Assembly (NCBI RefSeq): GCF_004006665.1
Contig: NZ_QOCL01000003.1
Location: 1 to 64,000, forward strand
Direction of reading: 5' to 3'
Length of the DNA: 64,000 nucleotides
Origin: Halobacteriovorax sp. HLS
Lineage (GTDB): Bacteria; Bdellovibrionota; Bacteriovoracia; Bacteriovoracales; Bacteriovoracaceae
Shown piece by piece: positions 1 to 7,545 of the stretch; positions within the stretch are counted from its first letter, which is position 1, and every line of letters starts with the position of its first letter. Made by a program: the position numbers and the translations under genes. The notes beneath the pieces are model-generated. The model was not told the DNA's origin. It did not search any database and worked only from the letters and a program-made list of their open reading frames with translations.

Positions 1-777
1 TATAATATTTTGCTTGAGGATGTCGTCCTTCCTGGTTATCTCGGAGATGGAGATGTATACACCGTTGGTGAATACTCGAATGGTATAAAATTTAACGCTA
101 TAAGGTGTCCATTCTTAGGATATAGACAGGAAGCCGGTTTGAAACTAATGACAGCACTAGTCTTAGAGGATTACGATGAAAAAACTAAACTGGCTAAAAT
201 ACGTCTTGGAGATGGAGTTGCCTATTTTTCAGCTAAAAAATTGAGTATTCATTATTTACATAGGCCGACGTTGCAGACAATGGACCATTATGGCATTGAT
301 CCAATAGAGCTTGCTAAACATATTGAGTCTAAGTTTACTAGATATATCAAAGCTATTAAAAGTTACTTGAAGTACAAAAAATCAGATAAAACTTTTGAAC
401 AAGAAGAAGCTCTTGAAAAAGACTTTTCTTTAACTTGTCTTGATTGGATGGATAGATATGGTGCTAAGGAATATAAAGAGAGCTTAATTAAGAAATATGG
501 AAAATTACAGATTATAAAGCATTTTGATTTTGAGAATATGTTTGTGACGACGTCGAGATACAAAAATAGTATTAAAGGGAAGAAGGATATAGTCGAAATT
601 TATTTTATTAGTAAAAATATGGATAGTTATAGGCTATTTAAAAACTTTAGTAATAATCGTATAAGGTACTCTGATTTCGAAATTGGGTTCTCAGAAAAGA
701 ATAGTCAATTTAGGAGAGTTTCTGGATTAATTATTCCGACGCAGGAGTATGAAGGATATCCAATGGATGATTTTTAG
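1..777 (+). CDS. Hypothetical protein, 5' end probably outside the window
   Basis: I do not recognise this protein. The frame is open to the left window edge; the first possible start is a TTG at position 10 with no ribosome binding site visible, so the true start probably lies upstream. The 250-residue product is soluble, mixed alpha/beta by eye and rich in Lys and aromatic residues. It has no signal peptide, membrane segment or catalytic motif in the part seen. It ends at TAG 775-777 and is followed by a long gene-free stretch without a clear terminator. Confidence 0.6.
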   Translation, partial: YNILLEDVVLPGYLGDGDVYTVGEYSNGIKFNAIRCPFLGYRQEAGLKLMTALVLEDYDEKTKLAKIRLGDGVAYFSAKKLSIHYLHRPTLQTMDHYGIDPIELAKHIESKFTRYIKAIKSYLKYKKSDKTFEQEEALEKDFSLTCLDWMDRYGAKEYKESLIKKYGKLQIIKHFDFENMFVTTSRYKNSIKGKKDIVEIYFISKNMDSYRLFKNFSNNRIRYSDFEIGFSEKNSQFRRVSGLIIPTQEYEGYPMDDF

Positions 778-1127
778 TATTCTAGTGAAGCGTTTTTTAG
801 AGTGCATAACTTTCTTCTAATAATATAGTTTGCACTTTTGGTTTCGCTATAGCTAAAAAACTTCCATTCATTCATACTTGTTCATATGTAATTTGAAGAC
901 ATCTATATCACCTGATTTCCTTAATTAGCCATTGGAAGACTAGGAGACATTATCAAAGCTTCTCATTGCTCTTTCTGCCTTTATTTTATGCCATTTTCTA
1001 TATTCTATTAAACTTATCGGATACCAGTCCGTAGGTGCTAACTTGTTGTAATTATATTACATCAGTGTTTCTGATTATTATACTTGAGTAACTCTTTTCC
1101 TTTAGACGTAAAATAGAACTGTAAACT
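778..1127. other. Gene-poor spacer with a possible gene remnant
   Basis: No convincing intact gene. On the minus strand, 1056-940 is an open stretch of 38 codons with protein-like composition (contains APTDWYP and EYRKWHKIKAE) but no ATG start near its upstream stop and no ribosome binding site. It could be a decayed fragment. The right part of the spacer runs into a sigma-28-like promoter for the lipoprotein gene at 1204. Confidence 0.35.
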
Positions 1128-1154
1128 TAAGGTTTAATACTCTTAGTTCGATAA
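1128..1154 (+). promoter_or_regulatory. Sigma-28 (FliA)-like promoter for the Cys-rich lipoprotein gene
   Basis: TAAGGTTT at 1128-1135, exactly 11 nt, then TTCGATAA at 1147-1154. The E. coli FliA consensus is TAAAGTTT-N11-GCCGATAA, so the -35 half matches 7 of 8 and the -10 half 6 of 8 with ideal spacing. Predicted start of transcription is near 1161, giving a leader of about 40 nt before the ATG at 1204. Match seen directly; use by FliA is inferred. Confidence 0.6.
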
Positions 1155-1203
1155 GTTATAGAGAATTCGAAGTTCTCATTAATTTATTACATGGATTGTT
1201 TTA

Positions 1204-3117
1204 ATGAATAGGTTCAACAAACTAAATTCAATTATCTTTTCAATACTACTTGTCTTGTCGTCCTGTGTTGGTGAGGGTGGAGTTAGTAAGAAGAGTAGAT
1301 TTTCAGTTAATAACTCAACTGACTCTGTAACTTCTGGTGGAAGTGGTAGCGGCTCTGATGGAGCTACAGCACTACCTGGTGGAGGATCGGGAATCGGTGA
1401 GGGAGAAAATTCAACGATTGGAACGCAAGTAGAGCTTATGCACCTTGTAGATCCTTTTGATGGAACTTATAAGAAGAAGCTAACACTTCCAAAAAACTTT
1501 ACAGGGCTTCTGTATCTTTCTGGACTAAATATCTCATCGCTTTCTGATAAAATTGTCTATGCTCGATTTGTATTTGGTAAAGACTATGAGCCAGTAACAA
1601 TTCAAGGAACAATTGGAAGGGCCCCTGGAATAACTCCTCAAACAGATGTAGAAGTTCTTATTTTAGATATGGCCTCTCATCCTTTTCAAAATATAAGATT
1701 ATCCTACGACCTCTTTGACTATAATGATTACTCTGGAGAAGGAAGAGTGGGAGGTCTAGACGAGATTGTTACTGATCCTCGTGATGCTGGACTTTACTGT
1801 AGAGGTTTAAACTTAATAGATGATAAAACTTTTGATAGTGGTCTATTAAACTCTTCGTGTGATGCCGCAAATGAAGTTTGTAAATATACTTATGCTAGAA
1901 TTGAAGATACTGGAATGTACTATGACACAGCAACTTCAACGCTACCTTTCTACCCAAGTGAGCCACAAGTTGCACTTGGTAGTAATGACTATCAAACAGA
2001 TCCTTTTTCCACACATATAAAGAGATGTCTACCTGATTCAATGACAGCTTCTATGGTTGAACAAACTTTGAATACTACTTTTACTTCTGGTCTTGCGGCC
2101 GGTTCTAAATTAGATACTAACGGTGGAATCTGTGGGGATGTTGCTGGAGAGTCTTGTTATACATTCTATGGACCTTATAGAAATATCGATAGCAGCTCGT
2201 GGCAAATAACTGGTTCTGCAATTTACTCTGATGTGAGTGCTACTGTTGCTCCAACAGGATTATTTAAAAAATCATTTCTTGGAACTGCAGGTTACGAGTC
2301 TCTAATGTTTCCACGATTTGGAAAATTAGATCTTAACGCTGGAATTGAGTACATCGGTTCAACAACGCCGTTTGATGGAACTTCCTTTTCGCCGGCCTTC
2401 TTATCAATTGCTGGTGAAACGGATTATGTTGAAGGTTGTAATATTCGAGCAACAAACTATGATAGCAACACGCAAGAAGGTATTAGCTCATGTAATGTTA
2501 CTGCCAGAGTAGAGTTATTTTATAAAGATGCTAGTAATAGTGAAGTAATTATTACGAAGTCTAATAATATTGTTCTTCAGCTTATTCGCCCAAGTCTAAC
2601 AGACTATAAAGGTGAAGAGGTTCTCTATACATCTCTTAAAAGTTGTTCATCAAGCCAGACTTGTGGTGGTAGTGAATGTTGCTTTAATGAAAGATGTTGG
2701 TCTAAAGAGCTCGTAAGTCAATGTCTAGAAGACGTTCCAATCGTTGGTAATAAAGGCGTTGGTGTAAGTTGTCAGACAGATTATGAGTGCTCTAGTCTAT
2801 GTTGTAACCAGACAACTGGAACTTGTGCTGTACATGTAAATACTGATCAAGATCAAGTCTTCTGTTCAAAGGCGCCAGGTCAAGCTTGTGTTGCAAAAGA
2901 ATGGTGTAGACAAGAGAATGTTCCTAATTGCTTTATCGTAAAGACAGGATCTTCAAGTACTGGTCAGCCAACTTGTGCACTTCGTTGTTATAATGTTCCA
3001 ACCTTTGGTGATTGTACGAATGGGGTTTGTACGCCTCCTCCTGCTCCACCAGTTCCGACATTTGATCCAGCGAATCCTGACTGTTCGACAGCGATTGATC
3101 CGCCAACATTCAATTAG
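1204..3117 (+). CDS. Large Cys-rich surface lipoprotein
   Basis: Predicted lipoprotein of 637 residues. An N-terminal signal peptide ends in lipobox LSSC with Cys21, followed by a Gly/Ser-rich flexible linker (about 25-75). A long beta-type body follows. The last 160 residues hold many cysteines in paired patterns (CSSSQTC, ECCFNERC, SSLCCNQ) like small disulfide-knotted modules, and then a proline-rich tail. It is probably anchored in the outer membrane with an exposed disulfide-rich end. No enzyme motif was found and I cannot name the family. A sigma-28-like promoter precedes it, which would link it to motility or attack-phase expression. A strong terminator follows. Confidence 0.85.
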   Translation: MNRFNKLNSIIFSILLVLSSCVGEGGVSKKSRFSVNNSTDSVTSGGSGSGSDGATALPGGGSGIGEGENSTIGTQVELMHLVDPFDGTYKKKLTLPKNFTGLLYLSGLNISSLSDKIVYARFVFGKDYEPVTIQGTIGRAPGITPQTDVEVLILDMASHPFQNIRLSYDLFDYNDYSGEGRVGGLDEIVTDPRDAGLYCRGLNLIDDKTFDSGLLNSSCDAANEVCKYTYARIEDTGMYYDTATSTLPFYPSEPQVALGSNDYQTDPFSTHIKRCLPDSMTASMVEQTLNTTFTSGLAAGSKLDTNGGICGDVAGESCYTFYGPYRNIDSSSWQITGSAIYSDVSATVAPTGLFKKSFLGTAGYESLMFPRFGKLDLNAGIEYIGSTTPFDGTSFSPAFLSIAGETDYVEGCNIRATNYDSNTQEGISSCNVTARVELFYKDASNSEVIITKSNNIVLQLIRPSLTDYKGEEVLYTSLKSCSSSQTCGGSECCFNERCWSKELVSQCLEDVPIVGNKGVGVSCQTDYECSSLCCNQTTGTCAVHVNTDQDQVFCSKAPGQACVAKEWCRQENVPNCFIVKTGSSSTGQPTCALRCYNVPTFGDCTNGVCTPPPAPPVPTFDPANPDCSTAIDPPTFN

Positions 3118-3143
3118 AATTTCTCTAATTTTTTAGATAGAAT

Positions 3144-3178
3144 GCCACAATGAAGTTATTTATTGTGGCCTTTTTTTT
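3144..3178 (+). terminator. Intrinsic terminator after the lipoprotein gene, overlapping the next start codon
   Basis: Stem GCCACAAT (3144-3151) pairs with ATTGTGGC (3162-3169) around a 10-nt loop, followed by C and eight T residues at 3171-3178. The ATG of the next gene (3150) lies in the left arm of the stem and its signal-peptide codons run through the T tract. Confidence 0.85.
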
Positions 3179-3482
3179 GAATTTTGCTGTAGTCGCTAGT
3201 GGTGACACGAAGGCCTTGTTTTCTGAGAAAGACTTAAAGCTTATTGAGTATTATAAGAGCTCCGAGTTTTTAAAGAGTCAAAGAACTAAAGAAATTAAAA
3301 GTGAAAATAGAAGAAGGATCGAATTAATTTTAAACGCTATGTCTAAACTTGATAAAGAAAGTTTTGAGCAAAAGTTTAAGAATAACTTTTGGGAGAAATT
3401 CGATATTCAAACCGATAATGCTTTAAATAGAAAGATCATGTTAGATTTAATTATGAAAGATTTATATAAGGAAAAAGAGTAA
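3150..3482 (+). CDS. Small exported protein, unknown function
   Basis: A 110-residue protein with a plausible N-terminal signal peptide (hydrophobic residues 3-16, then a small-residue stretch) and a charged, helical, Lys/Glu-rich mature part. No family recognised. The start is unusual. ATG 3150 sits inside the terminator hairpin of the upstream gene and has no Shine-Dalgarno sequence. The stop codon overlaps the epimerase start (TAATG), implying translational coupling with the next gene. Another start further in would remove the signal peptide. Coding status is likely from the uninterrupted frame and the coupling, but a processed or silent ORF cannot be excluded. Confidence 0.6.
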   Translation: MKLFIVAFFLNFAVVASGDTKALFSEKDLKLIEYYKSSEFLKSQRTKEIKSENRRRIELILNAMSKLDKESFEQKFKNNFWEKFDIQTDNALNRKIMLDLIMKDLYKEKE

Positions 3483-3901
3483 TGAAATTTAGTAAAGACT
3501 GTATTTTAGATCACGTGGCCATTGCCGTAAATAGTTTAGATAAATCTCAAAAGATTTGGGAAGATATGGGATTAACATTTTCAAGCGAAAGAGAAATTGT
3601 GGAGTCTCAAGGCGTTCAAACGGCCTTTGCCAGTATGGATGAAAATGCTCATTTAGAACTTTTATGCCCTTATGGTGAAACAGGTCCTATACATAAATTT
3701 TTGGAAAAGAAAGGGGAGGGAATTCATCACCTCTGTTTTAAAGTTCCTGATATTGAGGCAAAATGTAAGGAGCTAAAAGATAATGGATATATCCTACTAA
3801 ATGAATCTCCTGTTGAAGGCGCAAATAATTGCTTGGTTAACTTTATACATCCCAAGTCCACAGGTGGAGTACTAGTAGAAATCTCACAGAAGAGGAAATA
3901 G
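3482..3901 (+). CDS. mce: Methylmalonyl-CoA epimerase
   Basis: A 139-residue vicinal-oxygen-chelate (glyoxalase-fold) protein, normal length for methylmalonyl-CoA epimerase, which interconverts the (R) and (S) forms of methylmalonyl-CoA in propionate metabolism. Two beta-alpha-beta-beta-beta modules are visible. Likely metal ligands are His11 in LDHVAIAV, the Glu in HLELL, the His pair in GIHHLCFKV and the Glu in VLVEIS near the C-terminus. A good ribosome binding site (AAGGA) lies in the end of the preceding ORF. The rhomboid-like gene starts 2 nt after the stop. No mutase gene is in the window. Confidence 0.92.
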   Translation: MKFSKDCILDHVAIAVNSLDKSQKIWEDMGLTFSSEREIVESQGVQTAFASMDENAHLELLCPYGETGPIHKFLEKKGEGIHHLCFKVPDIEAKCKELKDNGYILLNESPVEGANNCLVNFIHPKSTGGVLVEISQKRK

Positions 3902-3902
3902 A

Positions 3903-4628
3903 ATGCAGCACTCGCAAATCCAACTACCAACTTTAACCAAAACAAATAAGGTTATCCTTATCTCGATGGGGGTTTTATTTCTTCTGTCGAATATTTTGAA
4001 GGCCAGTGGAGGAGTTAACCTTACTGCTTATCTTGGTCTTTCTCCGGCCATGTTCTTCTCTGGACATATTTACGAAATCTTAACTTATCCACTTATGGCC
4101 GGAGGGATTTTTGATATTCTCTTCAATGGCCTATTACTTTGGTTTCTAGGAAGTGAGCTTGAAAATCAGTGGGGAATGAGAAGATATATCTACTTTCTAC
4201 TAAGCTCTACTGTTGGAGCTGGGATCGTTTACTTGCTCGTTTCAAGCTTGTTCTTATCAGGTAATGGACTATTCAATTATCCATTATATGGAATGCATGG
4301 AGCAGGTTCAGCGCTTTGTTTGGCCTACGCTGTTTTAAACCCAGATCGTATTTTTACTTTTATGCTCATTTTTCCAATGCGAGCAAAGTACTTCTGTATG
4401 ATTCTTGTTGGAATGCTATTATTTAATGGTTTCTTCACACCTGCAAAAGTTCTTGCTTGGGGACATCTAGGGGCCATGGGCTTTGGATACTTGTGGATGG
4501 TGCTAATTTCTTCTAATAGGTTGAAACTAGGTTCTAATAAGACTATCAGCAAGAAAAGGCCTAAGAGTAAGGCAAATCTTAGAATTGTAGAAGATGATGA
4601 TGAAAAGCCACCTAAATATTGGCAATAG
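3903..4628 (+). CDS. Rhomboid-fold membrane protein lacking the catalytic serine (pseudoprotease)
   Basis: A 241-residue protein with about six membrane helices and a charged cytoplasmic tail. The order of rhomboid landmarks is kept: an Asn-containing helix (LFNGLLLWFLGSELE, about 72-86), a GxxGA loop (GMHGAGSA, 130-137) and a final helix with His188 (WGHLGAMGFGY). In active rhomboids the loop reads GxSGA and Ser forms the dyad with the last His. Here the Ser position is His132, so intramembrane proteolysis by the usual mechanism is unlikely. It may act in folding or trafficking of membrane proteins, as known pseudo-rhomboids do. The start is supported by AGAGGAAA upstream; it is coupled to mce. 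Confidence 0.8.
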   Translation: MQHSQIQLPTLTKTNKVILISMGVLFLLSNILKASGGVNLTAYLGLSPAMFFSGHIYEILTYPLMAGGIFDILFNGLLLWFLGSELENQWGMRRYIYFLLSSTVGAGIVYLLVSSLFLSGNGLFNYPLYGMHGAGSALCLAYAVLNPDRIFTFMLIFPMRAKYFCMILVGMLLFNGFFTPAKVLAWGHLGAMGFGYLWMVLISSNRLKLGSNKTISKKRPKSKANLRIVEDDDEKPPKYWQ

Positions 4629-4691
4629 GCTTTACTAACTGTAGCGAAAAGTGTTAAATTTGCTTCAAAATAACTAATTTAGAGGTAGATA

Positions 4692-4886
4692 ATGAGATTA
4701 AGTAAGGCCTTACAAGATAAAATGCTTGATACAAGACTAAGAGACAAACTTGTTGCTGAAGGTAAAGTAACTGCTGCTGAGGTAGAGAACTTCTTAAATT
4801 CTCTTCCTGATGATGCTGCAAATAAGACGACTACTGATGAAGTAGAAGCTAAGAGAATGAATGCTCATTCTGTTACTGTAGAATAA
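4692..4886 (+). CDS. Small acidic protein, unknown
   Basis: A 64-residue soluble protein beginning MRLSKALQDKMLDTRLRDK, predicted to be helical in its first half with an acidic Thr-rich second half. AGAGGT lies 6 nt upstream of the ATG, and a strong terminator follows, so it forms its own transcription unit. No family recognised. The composition and good expression signals support a real gene. Confidence 0.75.
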   Translation: MRLSKALQDKMLDTRLRDKLVAEGKVTAAEVENFLNSLPDDAANKTTTDEVEAKRMNAHSVTVE

Positions 4887-4914
4887 ATTTTCTTTAAAAT
4901 TTATGAATAAGATA

Positions 4915-4939
4915 GACCTTCGTATGAAGGTCTTTTTTT
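4915..4939. terminator. Intrinsic terminator
   Basis: GACCTTC (4915-4921), loop GTAT, GAAGGTC (4926-4932), then seven T residues on the plus strand. It ends the small acidic gene; the convergent FliL-like gene stops right next to it, so it may serve both directions. Confidence 0.9.
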
Positions 4940-5408
4940 ATTGGACCACGAACTTAGTAAAGAGTAGCCCTTTAACTATCTGTTTGTTAACGATCTGATT
5001 AATTGCTTTCTTTACACGATCTTCTAAGAGTATCTTCCCTGAAATTGAATTTAACTCATCTGGCTCCATTCTTCCGGCCACATCAATAATTGCATCATTT
5101 ATCATGGCCCTCTTCGATTCAAAGAGATCTGTTGCATTTGGTTTGAGAGGAACTATATAAACTTGAAGATTAAGAAATCTAAGTCGAGTTTTTCTACTTT
5201 TTACATTTATGATAAGCGGATCAAGCTTAAACGGAGCAGGGAAGACGCTTTGCTTACTATCTTGCATCATATTGGCAAGTTCCGTATCGTTTTGTGGTAA
5301 CGGTTTTTGATAAATCATTTCGGTGTATACGAATACTCCAAGACAACCCATAGTTCCTAGAAGGGCCAAAAAGAGAATAGCATTATCTATCGTTTTATTA
5401 CCTGTCAT
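4938..5408 (-). CDS. fliL: FliL-like flagellar basal-body protein
   Basis: A 156-residue bitopic membrane protein of FliL type, a stator-associated component that supports flagellar motor torque. One membrane helix (about 11-30) is followed by a linker and the periplasmic FliL domain. Typical sequence features are LDPLIINV, a paired strand FLNLQVYIVPL, and a C-terminal LNSISGKILLEDRVKKAIN helix ending in a short strand (FTKFVVQ). Length matches the family. AGGAG is placed 10 nt before the ATG. It is a lone flagellar gene here, without fliM/fliN neighbours, so a FliL paralogue is possible. Confidence 0.82.
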   Translation of the reverse strand: MTGNKTIDNAILFLALLGTMGCLGVFVYTEMIYQKPLPQNDTELANMMQDSKQSVFPAPFKLDPLIINVKSRKTRLRFLNLQVYIVPLKPNATDLFESKRAMINDAIIDVAGRMEPDELNSISGKILLEDRVKKAINQIVNKQIVKGLLFTKFVVQ

Positions 5409-5599
5409 ATCGTTAATACTCCTATCACTATTTTAGCAGTTCTTTTAACAGTGATAAAGCCTTGAAAACTCTTCCTGTTGACGCACAAAGTCTTAGAACC
5501 AGTTGATTTTATTGAATAAAGTAAGAAATTGTTAGGAATGCTCCTTTGAACCTTCGTGTTAAGTGCGCTACATCATAATCATTCAAATCAGGAGAACAG

Positions 5600-6511
5600 A
5601 TGAAGTTGTTATTAGTTAGTGTGATGTTCTTAACTTTTTCAGTAAAAGCAGAGCTAAAAGTTGTTTATGGTACAGATGGTAGATCAGAAGTGAGCGCTTC
5701 TGAGTTTAAGTGGCAAAAGGCCGCTAAATCGACGGCAGCTCTAGTACCAGTTGAAAACTTAGAATTCGATGCTCAAAAAAATGTTTATAGATTATCTGAT
5801 AAAGGTTCAAGAAGCCTAGGTGAAGGAATGAACCTTTGTCGTGGTGAAAAATTCTATGATCAGCCAAATGCTGCAATTTGTTCTGGCTTCTTAATCGGAA
5901 AGAAGACTTTAATTACTGCCGGTCACTGTGCAAAGGAACAAATGGCCAATGTATGTTCTTCTAAAAAGTTTGTATGGGTATTTGATTATAATATTCAAGA
6001 CAGATTTAACCCAACAAATATGGAAATTCCGGCCAAGAATGTAACTGGATGTGATCGAGTAATTAAGGCCGAACTTGATAATGTAACTGACTATGCTGCT
6101 ATTAAGCTAACAAAAGATGTCGATAGAGCACCTTTGAAGTTTAGAAAGAGCGGTAAAATCAATAATAGAGAAAAGTTAGTTGTGATCGGTGTTCCTTGGG
6201 GACTTCCTACGAAAGTAACAACTGGTGGAAAAGTTTTATACAATGATAACTCTGTATTTTTCAGTGCAAGCGTTGATACATTTCAAGGAAACTCTGGCTC
6301 TGCTGTTTTTAACGAAAGAACAGGGGAGGTAGAGGGGATCTTAGTTAGAGGAAAGAGTGACGGCTACTCTGATGAGAGACTTTACTGTACTAGAGTTAAT
6401 GTATGTAATGACAACGGAAAGAGTTGTAACGATCCAAATAACTTTCTTCAAAAGGCAGAAGATATTACAAGAATGCCTTTTGTTTACAAAAGACTATCTA
6501 ATTCCCTTTAA
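5600..6511 (+). CDS. Secreted trypsin-like (V8-type) serine protease
   Basis: A 303-residue exported protein with signal peptide (1-17) and a chymotrypsin-fold domain. The triad is visible: His109 in TAGHCA, Asp164 in DYAAIKL and Ser232 in GNSGSA. A Cys-containing GFLIGKKTLITAGHC strand and Cys pairs suggest disulfides, so it probably acts in the periplasm or outside. Residues 18-80 may be a propeptide. AGGAGA upstream fixes the start. It is monocistronic and overlaps the convergent lipoprotein gene by four bases. A predator would use such enzymes for prey degradation, but that role is inferred. Confidence 0.9.
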   Translation: MKLLLVSVMFLTFSVKAELKVVYGTDGRSEVSASEFKWQKAAKSTAALVPVENLEFDAQKNVYRLSDKGSRSLGEGMNLCRGEKFYDQPNAAICSGFLIGKKTLITAGHCAKEQMANVCSSKKFVWVFDYNIQDRFNPTNMEIPAKNVTGCDRVIKAELDNVTDYAAIKLTKDVDRAPLKFRKSGKINNREKLVVIGVPWGLPTKVTTGGKVLYNDNSVFFSASVDTFQGNSGSAVFNERTGEVEGILVRGKSDGYSDERLYCTRVNVCNDNGKSCNDPNNFLQKAEDITRMPFVYKRLSNSL

Positions 6512-7545
6512 TCGATAGCGTTCTCTTTTAGAATCTCTTCGATGACTTTCTTCTTGCTTAGGCAACGTAACTGTTGCCAGCAAGATTCATGAGTCTGAAT
6601 AATTTTATTATTTTTTTTGATATCAATAGTGAAAGGATGATTAAGTTTTGTCGTGTAGAGATAATTGGCAATACTTTCGACAAAGTCTTTCGAACTACTA
6701 GAGAATGAATAAAGATTAGGATAATTTGTTTTTTCTAAGTTTTCATAGAAATCTAACATATCTTTTATATCGAAGAGTTGATCCTTTTTAGAATAATAAC
6801 GAAGATAGTTCAAATCATCACTTATGTCTGAAAACTTTGTCACAACAATATCATTTTCTAGCTTCCAGGACTCATTAAGTAGCTTGTAGCTAGGGAATTT
6901 ACTTAAAAGATCACTACTTTTAGTTGGATAATACAATGGATTCCAATTTAGTAGAATTCCATAGAGTTGGAAAAGAGAATAGTGAATAGTATCTATCACT
7001 GAATTCTCATGGGAGAGATAGGGCGAAAGTTCGTATTCTGGATTGTTTTTAAATGCCGTCATTTCTCTCCATTTAAACCAGTCATTTATCTTTTGATTGA
7101 GTACATCAATATCCATGAAGACGATAAATTGTGCTGTATTTTCCAGTTCGAAATCTTTAAGTTGTATCGCAAGTGAGGATACTCCAAGATCTCTGACTAG
7201 ATAAATTGCTTTTAGGTGCTTATTGATGCGAATTTTATACTCTCTAGGCATAGTTAGGACTGCATACCTAAACACATGTTCAAAGTTCTCTGGAGCAATC
7301 TTTGTTTTGAAATAATTATCTTTAGATTCAAGAGAGTATATACTCTTCCATAGTTTTAGATACTCGTTCGTTTCATCGTTTGGTCTTGTCGAAATTTTTG
7401 TTTCAAGGTTATATTCTTTAACCCAATTCCAGTACTGAAGAGTTCCAACTGGATGGTTATCTAGTTTTAATTGATTTTTTTGAAGGTTCTTATGAGCGCA
7501 AGAACTGAAGAAGAATATTGTAACTATCGTTAATAGAACTTTCAT
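6508..7545 (-). CDS. Lipoprotein of unknown function
   Basis: A 345-residue predicted lipoprotein: signal peptide with lipobox FSSC (Cys16). The mature part is rich in aromatic and charged residues and mostly helical by eye, without recognisable motifs. Its start codon overlaps the stop of the phospholipase D gene upstream (TAATG), so the two are translationally coupled and may act together at the envelope. I do not recognise the family. Confidence 0.75.
   Translation of the reverse strand: MKVLLTIVTIFFFSSCAHKNLQKNQLKLDNHPVGTLQYWNWVKEYNLETKISTRPNDETNEYLKLWKSIYSLESKDNYFKTKIAPENFEHVFRYAVLTMPREYKIRINKHLKAIYLVRDLGVSSLAIQLKDFELENTAQFIVFMDIDVLNQKINDWFKWREMTAFKNNPEYELSPYLSHENSVIDTIHYSLFQLYGILLNWNPLYYPTKSSDLLSKFPSYKLLNESWKLENDIVVTKFSDISDDLNYLRYYSKKDQLFDIKDMLDFYENLEKTNYPNLYSFSSSSKDFVESIANYLYTTKLNHPFTIDIKKNNKIIQTHESCWQQLRCLSKKKVIEEILKENAID

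Noticed and set aside
1014-1040. TCCGATAA on the minus strand in the first spacer as another sigma-28 promoter
   Set aside because: The -35 position (TAGCACCT) does not match and no minus-strand gene follows.
778-1203. Possible tRNA or structured RNA in the long spacer
   Set aside because: No cloverleaf, no conserved T-loop sequence and no strong hairpins seen; only AT-rich sequence and a promoter-like site.
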